From the NCBI GenBank assembly GCA_022606425.2, contig JAHDVF020000510.1, positions 310,001-374,000 of the forward strand: a stretch of 64,000 nt of DNA. The letters run 5' to 3'. The notes under the pieces were generated by a model. The model had not been told where the DNA came from and did no database searches. It was given only the letters and a program-made list of their open reading frames with translations. Each line of letters starts with the position of its first letter. Positions within the stretch are counted from its first letter, which is position 1. The DNA comes from Lepidostoma basale (lineage: Eukaryota > Arthropoda > Insecta > Trichoptera > Lepidostomatidae). Below are positions 21,593 to 32,049 of this stretch, piece after piece. A program made the translations under genes and the position numbers.

Positions 21593-21730
21593 CTCGTTTT
21601 TGTAATTTGTCGTTATACGTTAGTTGTCTGTCTATTTGTGCAAATTTTAAAATTACCTTTGTTACTAAACATGTCATTTTTGTAAAAACCCTTGCGGCGT
21701 TTATGTCAAAATAAATAAATAAATAAAAAG
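21593..21730 (+). mobile_element. Retrotransposon-like 3' UTR with AAAT tail
   Basis: Unique sequence after the 47-bp array ends GGCGTTTATGTCAAAATAAA and then AAAT repeats, the layout of a LINE 3' end; the 47-bp array may belong to its UTR. No coding part was identified. Confidence 0.45.
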
Positions 21731-21799
21731 CTTTAGAAAGGCGTAACACGTAATTCGCATAAAATACAATAAATCTTCTAAAAATCAGTAAAAAAAAAA

Positions 21800-21945
21800 A
21801 AAAGTTTTTCTTACGTCTTCGTTGCGGACACGATCTCGGAGAGTTTTTCCAGTAATTGATCTTAGGACCTTCATCTCCGATGTTCTTAGTAGACCTATGG
21901 TTCGCACAGTGTCAGCCCGCGTCTCTACAGCGTACGTCATGATAG
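21800..21945 (-). mobile_element. LINE D fragment
   Basis: Antisense of MTYAVETRADTVRTIGLLRT, SEMKVLRSITGKTLRDRVRN and EDVR. Confidence 0.82.
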
Positions 21946-21949
21946 GATG

Positions 21950-22560
21950 TCATTTCAAAAATAATAATATAAAAATACGTTTTGTACACCGAATCGAAAA
22001 TCGTAAATCGGAGATATATTACCAAAACAATATTATGATAATGTGTTAGAATATCATCTGTTAAGGTTTATAATGTATTGTTTTTTTTAATACTGTTGTA
22101 GCCACTAAACCACTCTCATTCTGCGTTTATTGAGAGGTACAGTTGGAAGAAATGAAGTTTGAATAAAGAATGGTTTGAAAATGTATCTCTGTAAGCAGAC
22201 GATTAACGTAATCAATCATATTAATTCGTTCCTTCGTGAAATGAAAGGTAGAAGATTTCATCAATCTTCGAATAACAGAGGGCTACAGGGTGTATCGAAT
22301 ACGAGTAGTTCTGTTTAATAATAACATGCTTTCTTATAGAGCGCCGTTTTTCTGATGTAATCACCTCAAGGGCGCATTAAGACGTGTTTTAAATCTAAGT
22401 ATTCGTATACAAGAATATGTATACATTAAAAAAAATATTGTAATACATATCTGGTTTAAGTTTGGCATATAGATAGGAGTGACATCTCCAGGCGGCTTCT
22501 AACAATGCGCTAATGGCGGGGCAGCCTTTCACATTGTGTTAAAAAGATGTTCTGCTTAAT
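21950..22560. other. No recognised element
   Basis: AT-rich sequence. A short GTATACAAGAATATGTATAC block at 22408-22428 resembles the sequence downstream of R245 at 32790-32810. Confidence 0.35.
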
Positions 22561-22564
22561 GCTT

Positions 22565-22905
22565 AATAAACATAAATCTTCATAGATGGCGTTAGTATGT
22601 AGATTATATAGATTAATTTTAGAGATTAACATATATGATCAAAATCTTCATAGATGGCGCATTGAAACTGACATGTGAATTCTGGCGTTGGACTTTAACA
22701 TATATACAACTTCCAAAAATTTGTCAGACATGGTCATAAGAAAGGTGGAATGGGGAATGTTGTATTTACATAAAGTGTGCATTTAACCCAATCAATGACA
22801 GGTTATAAGTCCTGTAAACACCTTGATCAACCATATTCAGTTTTCAATTTGCATCTTCGTCTCTATTGAGATACAATTAAATCATGAATTGATAACCCGC
22901 AATGG
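22565..22905 (+). repeat. R245 dispersed repeat with partial duplication of its start
   Basis: A first CTTCATAGATGGCG start (22577) is followed about 65 bp later by a second (22648), then the body to CTCTATTGAGATACAATTA and AACCCGCAATGGGT. Confidence 0.82.
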
Positions 22906-22944
22906 GTGAAAATATACATACAAAAAAATATTCTAAACATTCTC

Positions 22945-23280
22945 GTTGCAGATAGTGCGGACGAATTACAGGTCTTGGTGTCGAGAATGTTTGAGGTATA
23001 GAAGTTAAATGATTTAATGATGAATGTCTGAAGTCTAAGGTGATGGTTTTTGAAAGGGAAGAGCAAATGACAATGTAACAAGTGTGAACGAAGAGAATTT
23101 GGAGTAGGTGAGTGAATTTGTGTATTTAGGTAGCATGTTCACAGCGGATGCCTGAACGGATAGTGACGGCGAAAGAAGGGTTGGTGCGGGTAACAAAGTG
23201 AATGGGGCTTTAAAAATAGTTATTGGAAACAAGAATTTATCAATGAAAGCGAAAACGGCCGTTCAAAATGGTGTATACTT
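22945..23280 (+). mobile_element. LINE A fragment, reverse-transcriptase/thumb region
   Basis: Recognisable as ADELQVLVSRMFEV, then frames like SEFVYLGSMFTADA, RRVGAGNKVNGALKIVIGN and VQNGVYLL, broken by stops. It covers the stretch just after the catalytic motif. Confidence 0.78.
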
Positions 23281-23464
23281 GTTGTTTTGGAATGTTTGCA
23301 TAAATTGGATAGTTTAAAATCACGTATAGATGCGACGACCGATTTCACTCGCGGCCGAGCTACGCCTAAGAAAAAAAAAAGAATGATATTTTTATGAATT
23401 TAAACACTGTTTTTTCGACTTATTAGTGTATTTTACTCGACATTTTTCGATGGCTTTACACATT

Positions 23465-23600
23465 CACCACCTGGAGAACGATATAAACTGAGTTTGCATC
23501 GCTCTCCCGATGATGAAGGTGTAAAACCTTCGAAACATATGTAAAAAAAAATAAACGAAAAAGTGGAAAAAAATAGTGTTTTAATTAATTAAAAAATCAT
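23465..23600 (+). repeat. HHR-f hammerhead-like repeat
   Basis: CCGATGA (23507-23513), extra T, stem GAAGG/CCTTC, GAAAC, loop ATAT, GTA, followed by an A-rich run and an AGTGTTTTAATT tail. Relative to the hammerhead consensus U4 is C. A sister copy lies at 35925. Confidence 0.5.
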
Positions 23601-23839
23601 CATTATGGAATCCCACAATGTTAACGCCTAAACTTTATCTAAAATAAAAATAAAAACTGATAAATTAAAAGTAAAATAAATCAGAATATTTAAAAAAAAT
23701 TAAAACGTATAATATTCTTTGCGAATGACATGTTTTGCATTGTGAAGACTGGTGATGCCGGTGGGGAGTGCAATAAAACTTCTGAAGTGATCGCTTTGAA
23801 AATCGATATTTTTCGTCGTGATGTTTACCTAGTAACTAA

Positions 23840-24035
23840 CTAACCACCACGTCATTTCCCCGGAGGGGTGGGCAGAGAGGATGGATCGCCATAATGCTCT
23901 GTCCTGGCATACCTCTCGGGCTTCCTCTACATTCATACATCGTACCGTGCACGCACGTCGATTTTAGTAATTGATTAATTTGGTAATGCCATGTTTTCCT
24001 CGGTCGTCCTCGGCCTCGGTCATGCCAGTTTTTAA
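23840..24035 (-). mobile_element. LINE A 3' fragment
   Basis: Antisense tail AACTAACTAACC, WRSILSAHPSG, CMNVEEAREVCQ and RGRPRKTWHYQI with small deletions. Confidence 0.88.
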
Positions 24036-24059
24036 TCTATTCATAATTATAATATCACA

Positions 24060-24515
24060 ATATTTTTTTAATAAAAGTATTTGTTAATTATCGTTTTTTT
24101 TTAGAAAAATTTCCCTGAATAAATGTCTGGAACACCCTGTCTGATTGGCGTTCTCAATACGTGATGGGGGCATTAACAATAATATCTCTATTGTAACTAA
24201 CTGTAGTTTCCTATATTACCGACATAAGGCTGTAGACTAGTGCCAGGGCCGTCTCGTGGTTGTTTCATCTAAACTCTCTTTCTCCTTTTCTTCTTATTCG
24301 TTACGTATACTTTTGTTACGTATTCATACGATTTAAAAAAAAAATATTGATCAAATTTAATTTGAATTTTTTTTAAAGTTAGTGTTGTATATACAAAGTA
24401 CGTAAAAAAGTAAAAGACAATTAAAATATTTATTATACGACTGTTACAAAATGAAATACATCATATTTAAAAAATCCATTATCATATAATCGAATAAAAA
24501 CCATTTTAAACTATT
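24060..24515. other. No recognised element
   Basis: AT-rich sequence without assigned repeats or motifs. Confidence 0.35.
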
Positions 24516-24519
24516 TTAC

Positions 24520-24710
24520 TATTATTATTATTATTATTTGTTGAATCGTTCTATACGTCATTACAGCGCGAGCCAAACCGATGTAAAAATATTGATTCTC
24601 ATGACATGCAATAGGTAAATATTGTGACAATCACACTGCCATCGTCGTTCAGTGTGACAGTCATAGCACCTGCCACTCGGCCACGAAGGTCGTTATATTT
24701 TCCTGTGAAC
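24520..24710 (-). mobile_element. SINE-1 copy
   Basis: Shares TTATTATT, TCATTACAGCGCGAGCCAAA and ATTGATTCTCATGACATG with 51920, and the tRNA-like head GCCACTCGGCCACGAAGGTCG region. The head is partly deleted at the B box. Confidence 0.72.
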
Positions 24711-24959
24711 AAAGGGCGAAGGATCAAGGAGCTTGGAACAGCATCACCAAGGAGACTAAAACTCTTTAATAATTGTACGACTGACTGATATAATCATGTT
24801 GTAGGTTATTGACCTCGCAGGTAAAGTACGAAATGCATGACCCACATAAGTGGACGTAATGGACTTCGACTGCTGTACAAGCATATTTCATGATGAAATA
24901 TATTGCACGAATAACCGAAAACACCTGACTTTCCACCTACAAATCGCAATGATGAAATA

Positions 24960-25425
24960 CATTGCATGGACAAAAGTGATGAATCAGGGCCCGGATTCAT
25001 TCACACAGGTCACTAGAGGTTGTCCAGCAGAGCATCGTTTGCCAAGGAAGCAAAATATATAAAAGCGGTACATCCGACCACCCGATACGTCATTCCTCCT
25101 TGCGACTTCTAACCGACACGAGTCTACGCTGTCAAGTCTACGTACAAAGAACCTCCGACTCTCTCCCGCCAAGCTACGCTACTATCTACACTGCTACGTC
25201 ACGTAACTTTCGACGAGTCTTCGCTCCAGCTGACCGACGCTACCGCCCAGCGCGTCATCATCCTCGACTGCTCACCGCCCGGACTCTACCCCCGTTGCTG
25301 ACAACAACCGCGCACCGTTAATGATCTTCGTCACCCGCTGTTCCACTCTGTCACCAATGTAACGCCATCAACAATCAAAAATAAACGCTGAAACTTCCAC
25401 TGCTTTTAACTCTCACCACATCCCC
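24960..25425 (+). mobile_element. Possible solo LTR
   Basis: Looks like an LTR promoter/terminator: AAATATATAAAAG at 25052-25064 as a TATA box, an initiator-like TCATT about 30-40 bp downstream, a 300-bp GC-richer R/U5-like stretch, then AATAAA at 25380-25385 and an end near ACTCTCACCACA. No second LTR, primer-binding site or gag/pol was seen, and the ends and duplication are not certain. A host promoter is the alternative. Confidence 0.35.
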
Positions 25426-25429
25426 CAAA

Positions 25430-26030
25430 ATGTTTTTTTCGACGCCACTGTGCTCACGTTTAGTGAGTATTTGATAACATGTAATTTATTAAGTCTTATA
25501 TGCCCGATACCAGATGGACGCTGGATGCTGCATGCATTGAACCCTGAGGAATTTCTGTAATGAACACGTCACACGATGATGATGATTGGGCTTCGGTAAG
25601 GTTAGGTAAGATTATTCTCAAGTGTTCACGGACAAAGCGATCCCATTGGCTGGGATATTAAGTGTTCTAATTATAAATTAAAGAAATAAATAATATATTA
25701 TAGTCCACTTAATAAATTAAATTCTATGTATGGTGTATCTAATGAAGCGTCTCTTACAATATCAATTATATTGACAATAATATTAATCGTGTAAAGTAAA
25801 AAAACAAGTATTGAAGGTCGATATTGAAGCGATATTGATGAAATACAGATTTCTTGATCTCGGAACGTCAATATGTAAAAGTGGAGGAGATATTGTCAAT
25901 ATTATTAACAAATATATTATAAAATATTATAAACAAAACTATCAACGACCCACAAAAAAATAACAATTTACAATTAAGATACTTAAATGATTTTATTGAA
26001 ATCTCTTGGAAGTTCATTTTAAAGAATAAT
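25430..26030. other. No recognised element
   Basis: AT-rich. A CGATGATGATGATTGG stretch at 25574 could be a retroelement tail remnant. Confidence 0.35.
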
Positions 26031-26034
26031 TAAA

Positions 26035-26160
26035 TAAAACGATGTTTTTTTAACTACTTCCACTTTGGTCTTTATTTCGACAATGACCGGTTTCGCCAGT
26101 TTCGCTGGCATCGACAGACTGGTGAAACTATTGCAAACCGAGTCCTTTATATACATACAG
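26035..26160 (-). repeat. HHR-b repeat with inverted partner
   Basis: Minus strand: GATG, CCAGC..CTGG hairpin, CGAAAC, CG, GTC, then TTGTCGAAATAAAG and a GTTAAAAAAACATCG end as at 968. Right of it GACAGACTGGTGAAAC is the remnant of a head-to-head partner. The A6 and U7 positions read TC. Confidence 0.55.
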
Positions 26161-26164
26161 ATCA

Positions 26165-27100
26165 GGAGTGGTAAACGTGATTGTATACAAACATAATCTT
26201 CAAATACTCGTATTTATGTAAAAATTCTGTATTCAAGAAGATTCATATTCAATACAACGGAATTTAAATTTTATTTTAGCTTACATATTCATATATAACG
26301 TTTGAAAAAAAAAACCTTTGTTTTAATTATTACTGAATTGAAATATTATGTATTACAGTTGAACATGTTACTTCGGAGACATTGAAAAAAGGGCGGCTTG
26401 AATGTAGTATACTTTAAAAAAAATAATAAATCATTTTTAAACAGTGTTTTAATGTATTATATTATATTATATAAGACAATTAATTTTAAGTTATATACTT
26501 TAAGATATGGTTTGTTCCCTTGCTTATGTTGTTTATACGAGTATATTGAGTGCGAAAATAGCCTCCCTTAGAACGGGTTACTTCAGTTGGGAGGTATTAA
26601 AACCACGTGCTTGGTAAAAATGCTCAATATTGCCAATATCCTCAAGGAGCAAACGATTGTATCAATATTATTGACAATACTGGTAGTGTCAATAATATTG
26701 ATCGTGCAAAGGCCGCTTAAGGTACGGAACGCTTGACTTTTTTCCATACAGATGATGGAATTCCTGCAGGATATCTCAAATGTGTTTGATTTAGTTCGTC
26801 GCGTTTTCCTCGACCTTTATCGATTTCTGCATTCAAATCATTAAATCATACTATGCTCACCAATCATTCTTTCCATAACTTTGGTGTAATATTATTTATA
26901 CGAGTAACTTACCAATTTATGTTTGAATTCCATGAATTTTTCATCAAATGAATTATTGTAGTGCTTACCTGAAACAAGTAAAAACAAATTATTAGTATTT
27001 TTTTTTAATAGTCCATTGTTTTGACCGAAACACTATGATACTTCAACATTATTAACTGTTAAAATTTATAACACTGTTATGATACCACAATTTTTATTAA
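26165..27100. other. Mostly unassigned, with a weak LINE A trace
   Basis: 26805-26885 reads as a very divergent antisense of the LINE A MERMIGEHSM..RGRPRKT region. The rest is AT-rich; ATATTATTGACAATA-like motifs recur at 25760, 25890 and 26670. Confidence 0.35.
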
Positions 27101-27109
27101 TTAACATGA

Positions 27110-27345
27110 ATGAAAACGTCTTTTTGGAGTTTTATTAAATTTTATTTGGAATCACAAGTTTCGCCCTTCTAATGCATTATCAAATGTTTGTATCATTTGT
27201 AAAATAATAATGTAATACTCCATATTAAATCATGAATACTAATGGGAATATATATTTTCTAGTAGTTTTATTATATTTTATGGGAATGACATGTTTCGCC
27301 GTTTTAAGTCATTATAAAAAAAAACTTACATATAAATAAAAATTT
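27110..27345 (-). repeat. HHR-e repeats, two copies in tandem
   Basis: Two minus-strand cores (GGCGAAAC at about 27168-27176 and 27292-27300) each sit next to an antisense AATAAAACT block and repeat the ACGTCTTTTTGGAG or ATATATTTTCTAG lead. The first reads TTGATAA where hammerheads have CTGATGA. Confidence 0.6.
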
Positions 27346-27396
27346 AACTCCCACAAAAAATAATAAAACTTATATAAAACAAACATATTCATATCT

Positions 27397-27870
27397 AACT
27401 AACTAACAATCACGCCGTCTCCCCGGAGGGGTAGGCAGAAAGAATGGACTGCCACACTTTTCTTTCTTGACATATTTCTCTCGCTTCCTCAACATTCATA
27501 CATTCTCTGACTCCTCACATGGGCGACTTCCAATATTTGATTTATTTGATCGTGCCACGTTTTCCTCGGTATTCCTCTATTTCTGATTCCATTTAAATGG
27601 ATTAATGGACGGCCACATTGTTCTGTCCTGGCATACTTCTCTCGAATCCCCTACATTCATACATCTTGTCATGCACGCATTTCTCCAACTCTTCACGTGA
27701 CCGACATTTCATATTTGATTGATTTGATCGTGCCACATTTTCCACGGCCTTCCTCTTTTTCTAGCTCCGTTCACGTCGTTTACATATACCTTCTTCACCA
27801 TTCTGTCTTCACTCATTCTTTCCTTGTGTCCGACCCTTTCATTATTTTGTTCATAATACACCAAACGTTT
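27397..27870 (-). mobile_element. LINE A, two consecutive 3' fragments
   Basis: The first copy (27397-27598) has an AACTAACTAACAATC tail and breaks in the RGRPRK region. A second (about 27600-27870) repeats the WRP, CMNVGDSREVCQ, RRAC and MKGSD..ERM segments. Both are fragmented by frameshifts. Confidence 0.88.
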
Positions 27871-27879
27871 TCATTGGTA

Positions 27880-28310
27880 TTAAATAACAGACATCTGTTC
27901 GTTATATATATTTATTGCAAATATGGCATTACATTTATTTATACTTAACAATCCCCATATACTCGTATTTTTCCATGGTCTTTCTACAGTATCATATAAA
28001 TCCAGCATCATCCATTCCCGATGACAAAGCGGAGGACTGGCCAAACTTCGAAAAGACATTAGAATGGCAGTGAAATAGTTGTATCGGCCAGGATTTCTTG
28101 CCCCAGAGGAAAAGTTAGCGGTATTTTTGAGGCCGTATTTCAAAAACAAATCCTCTAATGTATTGTGGCAATTCGCCCTAAATTTCACTGCACACACACT
28201 GTGGTGACATCTATTGGCGATATATCAAACCACACACTAGGCGCAGTGGCGGCCTACAAGGGCGTTAAAATACCTCAAAAGAATCCATGAAGAAAAATTA
28301 ACTAACTAAT
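27880..28310. other. No recognised element
   Basis: The minus-strand 105-codon frame 28197-27880 has no recognised motif; it might be a diverged repeat. Confidence 0.35.
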
Positions 28311-28317
28311 TTGATAA

Positions 28318-28415
28318 CTCAAAAAAAAAACATTGTATTTTCACAACACATTTAAAAAATCTTTCACAAACATGTTTCGGGACACAGACTTCCACTTCTT
28401 CAGTGTATAAATTAA
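28318..28415 (-). repeat. HHR-a hammerhead candidate
   Basis: Minus strand: CTGAAGA (28397-28403), extra A, a hairpin closing GG..CC, CGAAAC, AT, GTT. Stem I pairs TTTATACA with TGTGAAAG over 8 positions with one mismatch and two wobbles. The 3' flank matches 1195. Confidence 0.55.
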
Positions 28416-28474
28416 TGAATTTTAAAATTCATTAATTCATACTAGAAAATAGAAAAAGCCCAGAAAAGATTGAA

Positions 28475-28556
28475 AACCTATGGGTTAAGGTGTGGCAGTC
28501 CATTCTTTCTGCCTACCCCTTCGGGGAGATGGCGTGATGGTTAGTAAGTGAGTAAA
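28475..28556 (+). mobile_element. LINE A terminal fragment
   Basis: GTGTGGCAGTCCATTCTTTC through GGGGAGATGGCGTGATGGTT and TAGTAAGTGAG. The last 80 bp of the element. Confidence 0.85.
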
Positions 28557-28594
28557 TAATATAGATGAAAAGGAACTAACTAACTTTACGTTTC

Positions 28595-28775
28595 TTGGGA
28601 TCTTGGAAAACCTTGTAACTCTTTCTGGACTGATGTTTCGGAGATCTTGCAATCTCCATCTTCAGGGTGGTTATTGTTATATCGTAACCATCCTGGAGAT
28701 GGAGATCGCAACGATCTTCGAAACGTCGGTCCAGAAAGACAAGTTACACGGATTTTCCCAAAATCTCAAAAAAAA
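28595..28775. repeat. HHR-d head-to-head palindrome
   Basis: Two oppositely oriented hammerhead-like cores about 30 bp apart. Minus core: CTGAAGA (28659-28665), extra T, GGAGAT/ATCTCC, GAAAC, ATCA, GTC. Plus core: CTGGAGA (28693-28699), extra T, GGAGATC/GATCTTC, GAAAC, GTCG, GTC (28729-28731). The flanks CCAGAAAG, GTTAC and GGATTTTCCC-like also pair. Confidence 0.65.
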
Positions 28776-28789
28776 CATATTGCTACAAA

Positions 28790-29160
28790 CTTACCATCAC
28801 GCCGTCTGCTGAATGGGTGAGCAGAAGGAATTGGATTCTTTCCTGACATAATTCTCTCGCTTATTCAACATTCATACATCGTGTCATGCACGCACGTAAA
28901 TTTCTCGGACTCTTAACGTGGCCACGTTTTCATAAAAAAAAAAAACTAATTAACTAAATAACCATCATGCCGTCTACCGAAGGGGTAGACAGAAATAATG
29001 GATTGCCACACTTTTCTTTCCTGACATATTTATCTCGCTTCCTCAACATTCCTACATCGTGTCAAGCACGCGAGTCGATTTCTCTGGCTGATCACGTGGT
29101 CGACATACAATCTTTGATTAATTTGATCGTGCCACATTTTTCTTGGTCTATAAATACTTC
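28790..29160 (-). mobile_element. LINE A, two 3' fragments
   Basis: First copy 28790-28943, second 28944-29160, each starting with an antisense tail and ACCATCA.GCCGTCT. The second has a 65-codon piece of CRNVEEAR..NRLACLTRCRN in antisense. Both are short. Confidence 0.87.
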
Positions 29161-29290
29161 AAAAATTATAATTAATATATATACTTATAATATTGACATA
29201 ACAAGAAGAAATTGTGTCTTCTTACAATTTAAGATAAAAAATAACTAAACAGTCCATTGTTTTGGCCGAAACACTATGTTACTTCAACAT

Positions 29291-29610
29291 TATTACTGTT
29301 AAAATTTAAAACACTGGATTAATATCACAATTTCTTTTTATTCACTGGAAGTGTCGCTATAGCTGTTTCGCCAACCGAGTTTGGCATCATCAGGTGTTAC
29401 AATAAAACTATTTGTCCCCTGAACGTACTTTCACTAATATGAAAGTGGTTGATCTCCGAGGAGACCGCGTTCAGCAGACTAATTGCTCTTCCCACCGTTT
29501 TATTAACACCTGATGATGCCAACATCGTTTGGCGAAACAGCCGTCGCGACACTCTCAGTGAATAAAAAGAAATTGTAATATTATAACAGTGTTTTAAATT
29601 TAAGCAGTAA
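29291..29610. repeat. HHR-c head-to-head palindrome split by a LINE B fragment
   Basis: The left arm (29291-29408) is the inverse of the right arm (29498-29610). Plus core: CTGATGA (29510-29516), extra T, GCCAA/TTGGC, GAAAC, AGCC, GTC (29543-29545), then GCGAC. Minus core (29355-29393): same box, GCCAA..TTGGC, GAAAC. Outer flanks end in AACAGTGTTTTAAATTT. Confidence 0.7.
29409..29497 (-). mobile_element. LINE B fragment between palindrome arms
   Basis: 89 bp antisense of VGRAISLLNAVSSEINHFHISESTFR-coding sequence, including CCGCGTTCAGCAGACTAATT. Exactly fills the palindrome centre. Confidence 0.88.
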
Positions 29611-29639
29611 AAATGAACTAATAAATACGAAGAAAACGT

Positions 29640-29700
29640 CGTTTTTTAAGTTTTATTATATTTCATGGAATGACATGTTTCGCTTTGCTGCAGATTCATA
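29640..29700 (-). repeat. HHR-e fragment
   Basis: Minus strand AGCGAAACATGTCATTCCA followed by TATAATAAAACTT; the 5' half of the core is lost at the junction with LINE A. Confidence 0.5.
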
Positions 29701-29702
29701 GA

Positions 29703-30003
29703 AACTTTAGAGATGGTTTGGACATATGGAACGAATGGATGAGAGAAGAATGGTTAAAAAGTTGTACACAAGCAGCGTGAGTGGAAAAAGAAGCCGAGGA
29801 CGACCGAGGAAAACATGGCATGACCAAATTAATCAATTACTAAAAGGCGGCCACATTCGATGTCGGAATAATCGACGTGCGTGCATGGTACGATGTATAA
29901 ATGTAGAGGAAGCCCGAGAGGTATTGCAGGACAGAGCATTGTGGCGATCCATCCTCTCTGCCTACCCCTCCGGAGAAATGGCGTGATGGTTAGTTAGTTA
30001 GTT
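29703..30003 (+). mobile_element. LINE A fragment with intact 86-codon C-terminus
   Basis: Frame 29726-29986: MERMDERRMVKKLYTSSVSG, RSRGRPRKTWHDQINQLLKG, NNRRACMVRCINVEEAREVL and RSILSAYPSGEMA, stop, then TGGTTAGTTAGTTAG. Few lesions, suggesting a fairly recent insertion. Confidence 0.95.
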
Positions 30004-30004
30004 G

Positions 30005-30348
30005 GTTTTTATATTACGAAATGTTTCCAGGCGCCACTGTCTTGCACCACGTACTAGTAATACGCCAAAATATGCCCTCTGTAATAAAAAAAGTTTGAAG
30101 GCATATTCCACTTTTGGAGGATGCGACACAGAATTCTATAAACGTTTAATCCTGTTTATTCCAGCGAGAGATGCTGGGAGACAATGAAATAAAGATGGCT
30201 AACCATTTGGAATTCTTATTTGAAAATACAATATAAAAACAAGTTTTCGGAAATTATCATAATTTTAAATTAAAAGTACAAACGTTCATTAGTAAATAAC
30301 TAATGTATTTATTTTGGGAATTGAATAATATTAAAATATAATTTAAAA
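30005..30348. other. No recognised element
   Basis: Small frame 30002-30187 without known motif. Confidence 0.35.
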
Positions 30349-30349
30349 A

Positions 30350-30820
30350 AAAAGTGTTTTTTTAAGAACTACTTTCACTTATTTCAAAGGGGTTCAAAAG
30401 GGTAGTAGGGCTACGATGAGGTATGTTTTGCTGGAAAGTATGCCTCTACAAAATGTCGTAAGACGCCATGTTACTACACTACTATCAAGTCCAACTCTCT
30501 AGCGTCCACGAGAGGTTATGTAAAGACCCCGCGAACCCCGGGCAATGTGGCACATATTACTTAGTGCCATAGCAGATAGAGAGAGGACGACTGGCGAGCT
30601 TCCAGCGCCATTAAACTGGATACACCCAGCTAAGATAAGGTAACGCCGACAGAAAATCCTCTAGAGAAGGCAAGGGGATACCACTCTGGATATTTTTCCC
30701 CAGGTCATCACTATAAGGGTGAAGTCAACGTTAGGGAGACATGACAGGACACAGAAAGATGATGATGATCACTTATTTATTTCGACAGGAACCGGTTTTG
30801 CCAGGCTTGCTGGCATCGAC
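30350..30820 (-). repeat. HHR-b repeat interrupted by an insertion
   Basis: The HHR-b tail (AGTGTTTTTTTAAGAACTAC at 30352) and core (GATGCCAGC..CTGGCAAAAC, CG, GTT on the minus strand, 30785-30815) are separated by the 384-bp element at 30385-30768. The GAAA box reads AAAA, so it is probably inactive. Confidence 0.65.
30385..30768 (+). mobile_element. SINE-like or LINE-E-related insertion with 10-bp target duplication
   Basis: Bounded by TCACTTATTT at 30375-30384 and 30769-30778. It ends in AAAGATGATGATGA, preceded by CAACGTTAGGGAGACATGAC, very like the LINE E terminus (CAACGTTGGGGGGACCTGAC). The 5' body does not match LINE E and has no tRNA-like head, so it is either a SINE borrowing that tail or another LINE's UTR. 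Confidence 0.72.
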
Positions 30821-30909
30821 AGTAAAGACAAAAGAGCATGATTGAGTTTGAAATTAGCATCCATCAAGTGATTTCAGTTTAATAATTTCATTATCTAAAT
30901 ATTATGAAA

Positions 30910-31045
30910 AACTATCTAACTAACTAACCATCACGCCGTCTCCCCGAAGAGGTAGGCAGAAAGAATGGACTGCCACACTTTCCTTTCCTGAAATATTTCT
31001 CTCGCTTCCTCAACATTCATACATCGTGTCATGCACGCGCGTCGA
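30910..31045 (-). mobile_element. LINE A 3' fragment
   Basis: Antisense tail (ACTAACTAACC), WQSILSAYLFGE and CMNVEEAREIF regions. Confidence 0.87.
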
Positions 31046-31049
31046 TTAT

Positions 31050-32045
31050 GAATATTGAAAAATAAAGAAAAAATGTAACTAAGAGTTTATAAATATATTA
31101 AAAGCTGCTGAGTATAAAGTTATTTCTGTGGGGTAGAAAAGCATGGAACTGGCAATTGCTTGATGAAAATTTGTACTTATAATTGAATATCATAAAAAAT
31201 AAATATAAATTCTATGAAGTTACAACACTCTATTTGTTATTCAAATACTTAATGTGTTCTTTCTTGCTGGATCTCGCCTTCTCTGGAGTACCACCTTGGA
31301 GTGCTCCTCCGCATGTTGTAAAATAATTTGATGATGTTTGAGGTTTTATGATGAGAGGATGGAGATGGTCTGGAACTGTGCTGTGGCACGAAAGACGTGG
31401 AGAATATTCACGAAGATGTTGGCTTTTAGTGGGCTGGCTGATTGCAATGCAGAGCGAAACACAATTTGGGTATGAGAGCGCACACCGTGTGATATTTTTT
31501 ACATTTTCAAGCACTATAAAAACAATAAAACACACAACGATGCACATATACGTACCTATATGAAATATTTTTACACCATCTCACATTCCGAAAAGTACTA
31601 AAACAATGGCCAAAATTCAAAAATATATAAGAAAAAAATGCGAGAGTGTTTAATGACAGTACACACACAGCGCCATCTTGTTTCATAATCTTTTCACTTT
31701 AATGGCAATAATAACATATTGCTTGTAAAACTTTAAAATACATACCTACATTTCTTTCATAGTATGTAAATTGTACAAAATAAATTTTTATTAAGTTAAA
31801 TTTCAAAATATTATATATATGAGCAATTTTTACTTTTATTTTCGTTTTTCTTACCATCCTTATGAAGCAAGTTTTTTTGTGCTAAGGAGAGGAGTATCTG
31901 GAGGATTTCTCTCAAATATCTAAATAAAATATATTGTATGAAAATAAAGTATTGCATTATAATTCGACACTATTATAAAAAAAAAACATACAGTTTTTTC
32001 TTTTAATAAACATATTTCTTACTGTATAGATATATCTTAAGTTTA
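31050..32045. other. No recognised element
   Basis: AT-rich. Overlapping frames on both strands at 31230-31563 have no recognised motif. GCGCCATCTTGTTTC at 31671 is a common insect repeat-like word, but no element could be delimited. Confidence 0.35.
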
Positions 32046-32049
32046 TTTT

